From assembly GCF_005796225.1 (NCBI RefSeq), contig NZ_VAHO01000005.1, forward strand, positions 1-64,000: a DNA stretch of 64,000 nucleotides, given 5' to 3'. The notes beneath the pieces were generated by a model that was not told the DNA's origin, made no database searches, and worked only from the letters and a program-made list of their open reading frames with translations. Source of the DNA: Pseudarthrobacter sp. NamE5 (GTDB lineage Bacteria; Actinomycetota; Actinomycetes; Actinomycetales; Micrococcaceae). Numbering within the stretch: position 1 is the stretch's first letter; every line of letters starts with the position of its first letter. This document shows, piece by piece, positions 19,252 to 27,764 of the stretch. The position numbers were made by a program, and so were the translations under genes.

Positions 19252-19812
19252 ATGAGTCCAACTGCCACTCCACCGCCCCCGGCTGAGCCAAGGGAACCAG
19301 CTAAAAAACCTATCTGGAAGAAAAAGCGGTTCATAATTCCGGCGGTTATCGTGGCCTTCTTTATTATCGTGTCCTCTTGCACCGGCGGTAACCGCCAGGC
19401 CACCACCGTGGACCCGAATCCGACATCAACAGCTGCGCCAACACCGGCTGAAACACAAGCCCAACAGCCTGCCCCCGTTGAAACACAGGCCCAGCAGCCC
19501 ACGAATGAGGCCACGGACACCGCCACGGCGGCGCAAAGGAACGCCCTTCGGAGGGCGGAGAGCTACCTGCAATCTCAGGCATTTTCACGGACCGGCCTGA
19601 TCAAGCAGCTGGAATTTGAACAATTCGCTACCGAAGACGCCACTTGGGCAGCGGATCATGTGACCGTGGACTGGAAGGAACAGGCAGCCAAGAAAGCCGA
19701 GTCCTACCTGGAATCGCAGGGATTTTCGCGGCAACGCCTTATTGATCAGCTGATATTCGAAGGCTTCTCACCAGAGGAAGCCGAACATGGGGTGACAGCT
19801 GCCGGGTTATAG
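19252..19812 (+). CDS. Ltp-family host-cell-surface lipoprotein-like protein
   Basis: The 186-residue protein has a basic N-terminus, one hydrophobic helix (IIPAVIVAFFIIVSSC) ending in Ser-Ser-Cys, and a Thr/Pro/Gln-rich linker with the repeat QAQQPAPVETQAQQP. Two copies of the Ltp module follow, recognisable as ALRRAESYLQSQAFSRTGL and KKAESYLESQGFSRQRLIDQ, each followed by a Glu-Phe-rich second helix. Ltp modules are known from the superinfection-exclusion lipoprotein of Streptococcus phage TP-J34 and from chromosomal genes. The Cys could be a lipobox residue, though the -3 to -1 residues are VSS rather than the ideal LAG. Confidence 0.82.
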   Translation: MSPTATPPPPAEPREPAKKPIWKKKRFIIPAVIVAFFIIVSSCTGGNRQATTVDPNPTSTAAPTPAETQAQQPAPVETQAQQPTNEATDTATAAQRNALRRAESYLQSQAFSRTGLIKQLEFEQFATEDATWAADHVTVDWKEQAAKKAESYLESQGFSRQRLIDQLIFEGFSPEEAEHGVTAAGL

Positions 19813-19920
19813 ACACCGTAGGCCAGGTCTCCGGCGGCCGGGCAAACAAAGTTGAGGAACGGTAGAAGCGGGTGATGGCCGAGCCGGTCTTGGTCCAGGC
19901 CTTCGCTGTTGCTTCATGAG

Positions 19921-21579
19921 CTACCCCGCCACCGCCGCCTTCGCTGCCTGGGACGCCTTCATCCACTCACTAAGCCACGGTGCCCGGACGGAGGAGGTGA
20001 TTCGGCAGTCGGCCACGAATGTTCCCTTGGCGCCGGCGTCGATCCAGTCCTGCAGCGCGGACAGGTCACCAAGGGATCGGATAACAGCGGACTCGGCACC
20101 CAAAGCCCGTGCAATCCCGCTGAAGTCCACCTCAGGGATCAGCATCGGCTTCTCGGTCAGGCCCTGCGATCCGTACTGGTGGATCTCGGCCCCGTACGCG
20201 GCGTCGTTGTAGATCACCACGACGGCGCTGCGGGCGGCAGCGATCAGCGATTCGAGGTCTGACAGGCCCATGAGGAAACCGCCGTCGCCGGAGGCCAGCA
20301 CCAGCGTGCGGTCGTCCTCCACGGCGCGCGCAGCCCCGACGGCACTGGCCAGGCCCAGCCCGATGGACTGGAAGGCGGTCCCCACCATCACCAGGTCATG
20401 GGGCCGCGGGATGTTCCAGTACATAGGCGCCCAGCCGATGAAGTGCCCGCCGTCCTGGACCACCGTGCGGCGCTCGGGCAGGACGGAGTCCAGCGCGGTG
20501 GCCAAGGCACGCGGGTCCAGCCGGCCGTCCGCGGTCTCCGTCGAGCCGGCATCTTGGCCGGATCCCGACGCAAGTCGCCGGGAAGCTTCAGCGCGCCAGC
20601 CCTTCACCACACCCTCACCATCAAGCAGAGACAACAGCCGCGAAGCAGCGACTTTCGCATCCGCCTGAACGAACACGTCCACCCGCGGGTTCGTCGGCTC
20701 CACCGCGGTGTCGATCTGGATCAGGATGCTGTCCGGGCCGAGCAGGTGCCCGAACCGCATGGTGAAGGGACTCAGGCTCGCCCCGGCCACCAGGACCACG
20801 TCGGCCTCGCCCATGAGCCCGGCCGGGGTGTCGGTGCCGAAACCGCCGGCCACGCCCAGGTATCCCTCGCCTTTGAGGAGGTTGAGCGCGAGGGCGGTTC
20901 CGGCGGTGAGTGCGCCGAGGCGGTCGGCGAGTTCGCGGAGCTCCGGCCCGGCTCCGGCGAGGTGCGCGCCGCGGCCGGCCAGGATCAACGGCCGCTTCGC
21001 CCCGGCGAGCAGGCGGGCTACCTCCCCAAGGTCCGTGCCGCCATCGTGCGTCACCTGGGGTGCGGACGGCGCCGGAAGTTCCTCGTCCGCAGCTTCGAGA
21101 GCGGCGAGGTCGTAGGGGATGGCAAGCACGACGGCGGTGCGCCGGGTGAGTGCGTACTCCACCGCCTGCCGGGTGACGGCGCCCGCGGCGTCGCGGGTGA
21201 CGGTGAAGGTGGCCGCGCCGAGGCCGGCGGCGATGGCCGCCTGGTCCACGTCCCAGGGGCGGGCGCCGCTGGTGGGCGCGTCCCCGGTGACCAGCACGAC
21301 GGGGATCTGCGCCTGAACCGCCTCCGCGAGGGCGGTGAGCGCGTTGGTGTAGCCAGGGCCGTAGGTGGTGGTGCCTGCAGCGAGGCGTCCTGACGTCCGG
21401 TAGTAGGCGTCGGCCGCGGCGATGGCGGCGCCCTCATGCCGGACGGGGGAGAAGCGGAGGCCCAGCTTTTCGGCGGCGTCCAGGAAGTAGACGTTTCCGT
21501 TGCCCATAACGCCGAAGATGTCGCTGACGTAGCTGCTGAGAACCTGGGCCACACGGCCGGAGACGGTAAGTGAAGTCAT
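19921..21579 (-). CDS. Thiamine-pyrophosphate-dependent enzyme of the acetolactate synthase family
   Basis: The ATG at 21579 (MTSLTVSGRVAQVLSSYV) gives about 552 residues; the open frame extends further upstream but that part is not family-like. The N-terminal TPP-binding Pyr domain has VRHEGAAIAAADAYYRTSG with the catalytic Glu. The central domain has RPLILAGRGAHLAGAG, and the C-terminal PP domain has the TPP motif ASGDGGFLMGLSDLESLI ending in IYND. Acetolactate synthase, benzoylformate decarboxylase and pyruvate oxidase share this fold, and the substrate cannot be fixed. It lies 119 bases downstream of the Lrp regulator on the same strand. Confidence 0.9.
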   Translation of the reverse strand: MTSLTVSGRVAQVLSSYVSDIFGVMGNGNVYFLDAAEKLGLRFSPVRHEGAAIAAADAYYRTSGRLAAGTTTYGPGYTNALTALAEAVQAQIPVVLVTGDAPTSGARPWDVDQAAIAAGLGAATFTVTRDAAGAVTRQAVEYALTRRTAVVLAIPYDLAALEAADEELPAPSAPQVTHDGGTDLGEVARLLAGAKRPLILAGRGAHLAGAGPELRELADRLGALTAGTALALNLLKGEGYLGVAGGFGTDTPAGLMGEADVVLVAGASLSPFTMRFGHLLGPDSILIQIDTAVEPTNPRVDVFVQADAKVAASRLLSLLDGEGVVKGWRAEASRRLASGSGQDAGSTETADGRLDPRALATALDSVLPERRTVVQDGGHFIGWAPMYWNIPRPHDLVMVGTAFQSIGLGLASAVGAARAVEDDRTLVLASGDGGFLMGLSDLESLIAAARSAVVVIYNDAAYGAEIHQYGSQGLTEKPMLIPEVDFSGIARALGAESAVIRSLGDLSALQDWIDAGAKGTFVADCRITSSVRAPWLSEWMKASQAAKAAVAG

Positions 21580-21698
21580 GCAGGAATCCTGTGGCGCAGC
21601 TCTCACGGAGGCAAGAGCGGGGAATGCAGCTGGGATTTTTGGCAACAAAAACAAGAAGGAGTGACAAAACGCCCAGCTGTGGCGCTCGCCACCCGTGA

Positions 21699-22202
21699 TC
21701 AGTCTGCCCTGCGGGACTCCTGCTCGGACAGCCGGCTGATGAGGCCGTCGTACCGGGGCGGCATGAGTTCCATGACCGAGATGGCGGTGCTGGTCCGCTG
21801 GATCCCGTCGATCTCCAGGATCTGGTTGGTGATGCGGTAGAGGTCGGCGGTGCTGCGGGCCACCACCTTGGCCATGAGGTCCGCGTCGCCGGTGGTGGCA
21901 TGCACCTCGATGACTTCCGGGATCGCTGCGAGGCCGCTTTCCACGGAGCCGAACCGCGTCTGGCTGATTTCCAGGGAGAGGAAGGCCATGAGCTCGTAGC
22001 CGAGCGCGGCGGGGTCCAGCCGGCGGCTGAAGGAGCGGAGTGCGCCGCTGCGCTCCAGCCGGGCCAGCCGGGCATGGACGGTGTTGCGTGCGACGCCGAG
22101 TGTCCGGGAAAGTGCCAAGGCGCTGGCTTCGGGGTCCTTGTCGAGGGCCAGGATGATCCGACCGTCGAGCGAATCGAGGGTGCGAGCATTCGTGATGGTC
22201 AT
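21699..22202 (-). CDS. Lrp/AsnC-family transcriptional regulator
   Basis: The 167-residue protein has an N-terminal winged HTH (LDGRIILALDKDPEASALAL followed by RTLGVARNTVHARLARLERS) and a C-terminal RAM ligand-binding domain (GSVESGLAAIPEVIEVHATT, then DADLMAKVVARSTADLY). Lrp regulators respond to amino acids and usually control nearby transport or catabolic genes. Divergence from the aminotransferase-permease pair and codirection with the TPP enzyme suggest it regulates all three. Confidence 0.93.
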   Translation of the reverse strand: MTITNARTLDSLDGRIILALDKDPEASALALSRTLGVARNTVHARLARLERSGALRSFSRRLDPAALGYELMAFLSLEISQTRFGSVESGLAAIPEVIEVHATTGDADLMAKVVARSTADLYRITNQILEIDGIQRTSTAISVMELMPPRYDGLISRLSEQESRRAD

Positions 22203-22295
22203 ATTTTCACCAGAGCTACTAGAAGTTGAGCAGAAGTCCCAAGCACAAAAGAGTATCTTGCTATGTGGGCCGGGTCACAACCATGATCGGTGCCC
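22203..22295. promoter_or_regulatory. Divergent control region between the Lrp regulator and aminotransferase genes
   Basis: This short AT-richer stretch separates the two divergent starts and must carry both promoters. Lrp-family proteins typically bind such shared regions. I could not define a convincing palindromic operator by eye. Confidence 0.5.
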
Positions 22296-23393
22296 ATGAC
22301 CCCTGAACAACTCCTGACACGGCCGGACACCGCGCTGCCCACCCTTCGCGGCGCCGTGGCCGGGCTTCCGTCCTACGTCCCGGGCCGCCGGGGTGCCGGC
22401 GCGGACATCGCGGCCCTCGCCAGCAACGAAAGCCACTACGAGCCCCTGCCCGCTGCCGCGGCCGCGGTGGCTGAGGCGGCAGGCAGGATGAACCGCTACC
22501 CGGACATGGCCGCCGTCGAACTCCGCGAACGGATCGCCCGGCACCTCGGCGTCACGGCAGGGGAGGTGGCGGTGGGACCCGGCAGCGTGGGCGTCCTGCA
22601 GCAGATCATCATCGGACTGTGCGACGCCGGGGACGAGATGGTGTTCGCGTGGCGCTCCTTCGAGGCCTACCCCATCCTGGTGGAGCTGGCAGGCGCCCGG
22701 CCGGTCCGCGTCCCGCTGGACGACGCCGAGGGCCACGACCTCGACGCCATGGCCGCCGCCCTCACCGACCGCACCAAGGTCATCCTGCTCTGCACGCCCA
22801 ACAACCCCACCGGCATCCCGATCGACCACTGCCGCCTCGAGGCCTTCCTGCAGGCCGTCCGCTCCGACGTCCTGGTGGTGATCGACGAGGCCTACGTGGA
22901 ATACGCCGACGCCGGCAGCGGCCCCGATTCCCTGGCGCTCTACCGCCGGTACCCGAACGTCTGCATCCTGCGCACCTTCTCCAAGGCCTACGGGCTCGCC
23001 GGCCTGCGCGTCGGGTACGCCATTACGACGGCGGCAATCGCCGAAGGTTTGCGCCGCACCGCCCTGCCGTTCGCAGTGAGCGCGCTGGCGCAGAAGGCGG
23101 CGATCGCGTCGCTGGACGCGGGGGAGGAGATGGCAGCGCGGGTTTCCGCCGTGAAGCGGGAGCGCGCCCGGATGGCAGCGGAACTGGAGGCGCAGGGCTG
23201 GAAACTGCAGCCGAGCCAGGGCAACTTCCTCTGGATCCGCGCCGATGACCGGCTCCTGGCGACGCTCGTGGACGCGTTCAACGGCGCCGGCATCATGGTC
23301 CGCGCGTACCCGGGTGACGGCTTGCGGATTACCGTGGCCGACCCCGTCTCCAACAACCGCGTGCTCCGGCTCCTTGCAGCTCACGCGGCATGA
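22296..23393 (+). CDS. hisC: Aromatic amino acid / histidinol-phosphate aminotransferase
   Basis: The PLP fold-type I enzyme is about 365 residues. Starts are GTG at 22290 or ATG at 22296. Signatures are LASNESHYEPLPAAAAAV (substrate-binding loop), NRYPDMAAVELRERIA, LLCTPNNPTGIPID, VVIDEAYVEYAD (Asp binding the pyridine ring) and RTFSKAYGLAGLRVGYA with the PLP Lys. Actinobacterial HisC-like proteins include the aromatic transaminase Pat, so the reaction could be in phenylalanine/tyrosine or histidine metabolism. No other his genes are nearby, which favours the Pat role; the symbol is tentative. It is 51 bases ahead of the permease. Confidence 0.85.
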   Translation: MTPEQLLTRPDTALPTLRGAVAGLPSYVPGRRGAGADIAALASNESHYEPLPAAAAAVAEAAGRMNRYPDMAAVELRERIARHLGVTAGEVAVGPGSVGVLQQIIIGLCDAGDEMVFAWRSFEAYPILVELAGARPVRVPLDDAEGHDLDAMAAALTDRTKVILLCTPNNPTGIPIDHCRLEAFLQAVRSDVLVVIDEAYVEYADAGSGPDSLALYRRYPNVCILRTFSKAYGLAGLRVGYAITTAAIAEGLRRTALPFAVSALAQKAAIASLDAGEEMAARVSAVKRERARMAAELEAQGWKLQPSQGNFLWIRADDRLLATLVDAFNGAGIMVRAYPGDGLRITVADPVSNNRVLRLLAAHAA

Positions 23394-23444
23394 CACCTTT
23401 TTGACCTTCCCCAATCCGTTCCACCTACAACCAGAGGACTCCCC

Positions 23445-24857
23445 ATGGAACACCAGACAACGACGTCTGACCGCGCCCTCGGCGCGGCCCTGAAACCCCG
23501 CCAGCTCACCATGATGGGGCTGGGCAGCGCCATCGGTGCCGGCCTGTTCATCGGCTCCGGGGCCGGCATCCAGGCCGCCGGCCCGGCGGTGCTGATCTCC
23601 TACCTCGTAGCTGGCACACTCATCATCCTGGTGATGTGGGCCCTCGGCGAGATGGCCGCCGCCAACCCGAACAGCGGTGCCTTCTCCGTCTACACCGCCA
23701 AGGCCTACGGGCCGGTGGCCGGCGCCACCGTTGGCTGGCTTTGGTGGATCCAGCTGGTGGTGGTCATCGCGGCCGAAGCGCTGGGTGCGGCAGGCCTGCT
23801 GGCCACCATCTTCCCGGCGCTGCCGGTATGGCTGATGGCTCTCGTGTTCATCGTGGTGCTCACCGCCGTGAACCTGACCAGCGTGAAGAACTTCGGCGAG
23901 TTTGAGTTTTGGTTCGCGTTGCTCAAGGTGGCCGCGATCGTCGGGTTCCTCCTCGTGGGTGCTGCCCTGCTCTTCGGCCTGGTGCCGGGTGTGCAGTCGC
24001 CGGGCCTGGCTAATTTCATGGGGGAGGGCTTCGCGCCCGGCGGTTTCGGCGGGATTGCGACGGCCCTGTTCGTGGTGGCGTTCGCGTTCGGCGGCACCGA
24101 GATCGTGTCCGTGGCCGCAGCCGAAACCGCAGAACCGGCCAGGAGCGTGAAGAAGGCCGTCCGGACGGTGCTGTGGCGCATCCTGGTGTTCTACATCGGC
24201 GCCATCTTCGTGATCGCCGCTGTGGTTCCCGTGGGTTCTGAGGGGCTGAAGAGCCCGTTCGCCGCCGTGCTGGAGGCCGCCGGCATGCCGGGGGCTGCCA
24301 CCGCCATCACCCTGGTGGCCGTCGCGGCACTGCTCTCCGCGCTCAACGCCAACCTCTACGGTGCTTCACGGATGGCGTTCTCCCTGGCGGAGCGGGGTGA
24401 GGCGCCGCGGCTGCTTGCTGCTGTCTCCAAGGCGCGGGTTCCGGTGGTCGCGGTCCTAGCGAGCGTCGCCTTCGGCGTTGTCACAGTTGTCCTGGAGCTG
24501 GCCTTCCCCGAGATGGTCCTTGGCGTCCTGCTGAACATCGTTGGTTCGACGTGCCTGCTGGTGTGGACGTCCGCGCTCCTCGCCCAGCTCGCGCTGCGGC
24601 TCCGGGCTGACCGCGAGGGAACGGAGCTTCCACTTCGGATGCCAGGCTTCCCGTGGCTCACTGTGCTTGGGTTGGTCATCCTCGCGGCCATCTTCACGGT
24701 GGGCTTCATCGGCGAGGATTCGCGTCCCCAGCTCCTGAGCACTTTCGGACTCGTGGCGCTGCTGGCTGTGGCGAACTGGCTGAAGCAGCGGAAACGCAAG
24801 GTCGACTCCAGCGCTGAATCTTCCGAGCGCACCCAGGCCCCGGTGCTCATCGACTGA
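23445..24857 (+). CDS. APC-family amino acid permease
   Basis: The 470-residue protein starts after AGAGGA at ideal spacing. It has twelve hydrophobic segments and the amino acid permease signatures LGSAIGAGLFIGSGAGIQAA (helix 1), WALGEMAAANPNSGAFSVY and FGGTEIVSVAAAETAEPARS, close to GabP/AroP/CycA-type transporters. It should import an amino acid with protons. Linkage to the aminotransferase and the divergent Lrp gene suggests uptake of the aminotransferase substrate. The C-terminus is a short basic cytoplasmic tail. Confidence 0.93.
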   Translation: MEHQTTTSDRALGAALKPRQLTMMGLGSAIGAGLFIGSGAGIQAAGPAVLISYLVAGTLIILVMWALGEMAAANPNSGAFSVYTAKAYGPVAGATVGWLWWIQLVVVIAAEALGAAGLLATIFPALPVWLMALVFIVVLTAVNLTSVKNFGEFEFWFALLKVAAIVGFLLVGAALLFGLVPGVQSPGLANFMGEGFAPGGFGGIATALFVVAFAFGGTEIVSVAAAETAEPARSVKKAVRTVLWRILVFYIGAIFVIAAVVPVGSEGLKSPFAAVLEAAGMPGAATAITLVAVAALLSALNANLYGASRMAFSLAERGEAPRLLAAVSKARVPVVAVLASVAFGVVTVVLELAFPEMVLGVLLNIVGSTCLLVWTSALLAQLALRLRADREGTELPLRMPGFPWLTVLGLVILAAIFTVGFIGEDSRPQLLSTFGLVALLAVANWLKQRKRKVDSSAESSERTQAPVLID

Positions 24858-24892
24858 CTGTTTGGATGAAGCCTCAAATAAGTTGGCTTGAG

Positions 24893-24927
24893 GAAGGGCG
24901 CGTCTCGTGTATCCGGGCGCGCCCTTC
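24893..24927 (+). terminator. Stem-loop after the amino acid permease
   Basis: GAAGGGCGCG (24893-24902) pairs perfectly with CGCGCCCTTC (24918-24927), a 10-bp GC-rich stem beginning 36 bases after the permease stop. No U-tract. Confidence 0.6.
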
Positions 24928-25063
24928 ACGGTTCATTCCAATGCAATGAGACCGGCAGTGATTATTCGCTCGTTGCTGCCGCTCGTCAAACCGGTCCTTC
25001 TCAGAGTCAATGCATAGAGTTGCGTTTCCGGTGGCCACGTCCTTCGACCGGGTGCCGGCACGC

Positions 25064-25699
25064 TCATGTCCGATCAGAACGCGTACTCAAGCCCTTGCCG
25101 TTATTTCCAAGCATCACCAGGGTTCCATGAGCTGCTGGCAGATCAAGGATGAGCTTGGCGGTAACTTTCTCATTGGGCCCCATGCCCGCCGACGGGAAGA
25201 TGAGTGAGTCATCGATGCAACCGTAGGTGGCGGCGGAACTCAGACTGCCGTTGAAGGTGGTCCCATTCTCGCCAATGTACTTGAAGTCATAGCCGCTAAG
25301 CCGAAATGTAGGGTTACGGTCATTAACCAGCTCTGGCGTTGTTTCCACTACTAGATCAAGGGCAATCAGGTTGCCGTTCTCAGGCTTGTAGTAGCTGGCC
25401 ATGTCGCTAGTGCACTCGATGGGCGCAATGGAGTTAACAGCGAACTTAGCTTGCAGTGTGCCGGAGTACGCTTCACTGATCGTGCCGAAAGTTCCAGGAC
25501 TCATCAGCAGGTTTCCGCGAGAACTCAGCTTCTCGTCCTTGGTTTTGGTCGGCGTCGGAGTCGTCTTGACCACCGGCTCTGCGGAGGGCGCGGAGATAGG
25601 AGTGCTTGTGGTCTTGGGGCTGGCGGAGTCATTTCCGGTGCCGCAAGCGGACAGCGCCAGCGTTGCCGCTGCGGCAAGAGCGATTACAAACTTCCTCAT
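25064..25699 (-). CDS. Hypothetical lipoprotein
   Basis: The 211-residue protein has a lipoprotein signal peptide with lipobox LSAC, a Thr/Pro/Ser/Lys-rich tether to about residue 55, and a compact beta-rich domain with two Cys (IECTSD, YGCIDDS) that could form a disulfide. The pattern of NLIALDLVVETTPE and KVTAKLILDLP resembles DUF4352/telomeric-repeat-factor-like immunoglobulin-fold lipoproteins, though I cannot confirm the family. It is the last core-like gene before the accessory island. Confidence 0.75.
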   Translation of the reverse strand: MRKFVIALAAAATLALSACGTGNDSASPKTTSTPISAPSAEPVVKTTPTPTKTKDEKLSSRGNLLMSPGTFGTISEAYSGTLQAKFAVNSIAPIECTSDMASYYKPENGNLIALDLVVETTPELVNDRNPTFRLSGYDFKYIGENGTTFNGSLSSAATYGCIDDSLIFPSAGMGPNEKVTAKLILDLPAAHGTLVMLGNNGKGLSTRSDRT

Positions 25700-26388
25700 T
25701 TTTTGCTTCCTTGTTCGTGGTTGTGGAGCAACCGTTGCCCGGTGCCGCTCCTTGGTCTTGAACCAGCACCGTCCCGAGCGGTGGCAGGGCTATAGCCAGC
25801 GCAGCCAATTCGCTAGACAAGTTTTAGGATCGATGTTCGACGAGCTCGTTCTTGGCAGCTGCTGCTGCGGCCCTCGCCACCACTTTTGTCATACCATCCG
25901 CTTGTAGGCCTGTAATGCTTGCGGAGAGCATGCATTGCCAGCTGGAGGCGCGGAACATAGAAGCCCTGGCTGTCGATATTTTCGTGCTCTTCAAAGTGAT
26001 CCCCCTGTCGACCGCGATAGTGGACGCCGTCGTCAGGCGCAAAAAGCGCTTCAGCGGCTCCCTCTGATGCGGATCAATCAATTCTTCACTTAGTAGTCGC
26101 ACCTATAATCAGTTTTTCTCAATTCTCGGCGAAACCTTCGTCTATCTTGACCAAGTCTTGACGCAATAATGGCCGAGAGGACTAGTTGCCCGCCTGGTAT
26201 TGGCCAAGACCTGAGAAACGGGGCACCGCTCCTCCATGTTTCCTGGCTAAGCCGTGTAGGGGATTTAGCTGGGCACGCCCTTGTCTGTACGCCGGGCTGG
26301 CCGGTGTTTAGGCTCACGTCGGTCGAAAATGAGTTATGCCGGTGAAGTGAGCATCGCTCGATGGGCATCGGGCGGTAGGCCTAAGCTG
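25700..26388. other. Gene-poor left flank of the accessory island
   Basis: Almost 700 bases with no complete gene. On the minus strand, about 25820-26085, an open frame without a start encodes a protein-like stretch (including PDDGVHYRGRQGDHFEEHEN and SQGFYVPRLQLAMHALRKHY) that could be the decayed tail of a gene. The rest has short frames without SD or motif. No inverted terminal repeats or transposase were recognised. Confidence 0.45.
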
Positions 26389-27732
26389 TCAGCTCCGGGT
26401 GCCCGCATGATATTGCCGGTGCCATTCAAAGTATTTTCTTGAACCGTCCCTGTGGGCTCTGCATGGGCGGCCGACTATGTCAGCTACCCGGTCCTCGACT
26501 CCGTCAGTACTGCGATGACCTCGCTCAATACTTCCTTGCCCATCAACGGCGACGTAGCCGAGCTCGAACAGGGCATCGCAGCCGAAGAGGCACGCGAGCA
26601 TGGACACATTCAGCGTGTCCATGCGTTCGTCCTCTGAGCAGGCCCAGCGGGGCTTGATGTGAGCCGCGACCAAGAGTTCCTCTGGAAGGCGTCGGTCGCA
26701 GAGCGAGCACCTGCTGCCCCATCGCCGAAGTTGTTGGTTTCGAAGGAATCGCTGCTCGGCACGTACCGCCACGGTAGCCAACCTATCGGTCGGTGTGCCC
26801 GGATAGCGCTCGGAAAACTTGGATTCAACCCCTTGGTGTTCCAGGGTTTCAATCGTTACCTCCAGACCTCCCTGCCGAAGCAGCTTGAGGGCACTATCAG
26901 CCTCGATGGGAAAGACGTATCCGTTCCTCAAAGTCCCACTCGCGGTGACGGGGCCCACGCCATTGTTGAGCGCTGCTAAAGCAACGTCTCGTGCAACCCG
27001 AATTGGGTGGAGGGGGTCGGTTAGTACCAACTTGCCCCTAGTGTCGGGAGTTACGTCGTTGTAACCCCGGGGCGGGTAGGCCGGCCGCGGTCGAGTAGCC
27101 ACGCGGCTGATGCCACGAACTTCTGGGCTCGCATAGTGAAGAACAAGGTCACCTGGTAAGGCACTGTCCAAGGTGCGCCAATGATCGACTTGCTGGCCGC
27201 GGCGGTCCCTCAGAGGCGCCCAGAGCGTCCCGTCTTCGTAAACAGGATCAAAATTTACAGACTGGTTTGCCCACCAAAACCGGGTGTTAGGACCAACATT
27301 GATCGCAGGAAGTCCGGGGGCGTCAAGAGGTGTCTCCCCCTGGATATCTACCAGCTCATAGCCCAAACGTTCCAAAATGGCTCGTGTCTGCTCACCTCTC
27401 GAGAGCCTGGGAGGCCCATCTTTGCCGCAGCCGAGCTGAAGCTGAAAAGCCATGGCAACCAAGGGTTTGCTGGCAATAGCCTGCCCTCGGTCAATGACAA
27501 CGTAGCGGTGAGATTCCTTGAACCTGGTCCGCGATATAAATTCCTCGCTACCGAGCGCGTGCCATAGCTCGATCGCTTGCCGGATGCTTTGCGACTCCAA
27601 ATCGGCCCAAGAATTCTTCATGCGTTCATTCATAGCTGATGGTGGAGCGACATTTAGCCATAGCTGCACGCGCTGCGCGAATGCAGTATTAATACGCAAT
27701 CTGCACCGCTGACTATGAAGAGTGTTCTGCAT
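26389..27732 (-). CDS. McrA-like HNH restriction endonuclease with a PUA/EVE-like domain
   Basis: The frame gives 447 residues from 27732; a start at the Met at 27633 (MNERMKNSW) is equally plausible. The first part (SHRYVVIDRGQAIASKPL ... SRGEQTRAILERLGYEL) resembles the N-terminal head domain of ScoMcrA-type nucleases. The middle (TRFWWANQSVNFDPVYEDG ... LPGDLVLHYASPEVRGISRV) has the pattern of a PUA/EVE-like base-reading domain. The C-terminal HNH is recognisable from SRCSLCDRRLPEELLVAAHI, followed by an Asn-rich turn. The arrangement suggests a type IV, modification-dependent restriction enzyme that cleaves phage DNA with modified bases. Confidence 0.75.
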   Translation of the reverse strand: MQNTLHSQRCRLRINTAFAQRVQLWLNVAPPSAMNERMKNSWADLESQSIRQAIELWHALGSEEFISRTRFKESHRYVVIDRGQAIASKPLVAMAFQLQLGCGKDGPPRLSRGEQTRAILERLGYELVDIQGETPLDAPGLPAINVGPNTRFWWANQSVNFDPVYEDGTLWAPLRDRRGQQVDHWRTLDSALPGDLVLHYASPEVRGISRVATRPRPAYPPRGYNDVTPDTRGKLVLTDPLHPIRVARDVALAALNNGVGPVTASGTLRNGYVFPIEADSALKLLRQGGLEVTIETLEHQGVESKFSERYPGTPTDRLATVAVRAEQRFLRNQQLRRWGSRCSLCDRRLPEELLVAAHIKPRWACSEDERMDTLNVSMLACLFGCDALFELGYVAVDGQGSIERGHRSTDGVEDRVADIVGRPCRAHRDGSRKYFEWHRQYHAGTRS

Positions 27733-27764
27733 CTCCTTGGCAGCCAGCCCAGTAGAGTCGGCTC

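Noticed and set aside
19022..19255. 77-codon plus-strand frame before the Ltp gene
   Set aside because: No SD, no motif and unusual composition; it overlaps the Ltp start by four bases but nothing else supports it.
22275..23453. 392-codon minus-strand frame opposite the aminotransferase
   Set aside because: Its length is explained by GC-rich codon bias in the real gene on the other strand; the product is His/Gly/Asp-rich without a motif.
25824..26102. 92-codon minus-strand frame in the left island flank
   Set aside because: A neighbouring frame over the same bases looks more protein-like but has no start; at best this is a decayed gene, so it is covered only in the region note.
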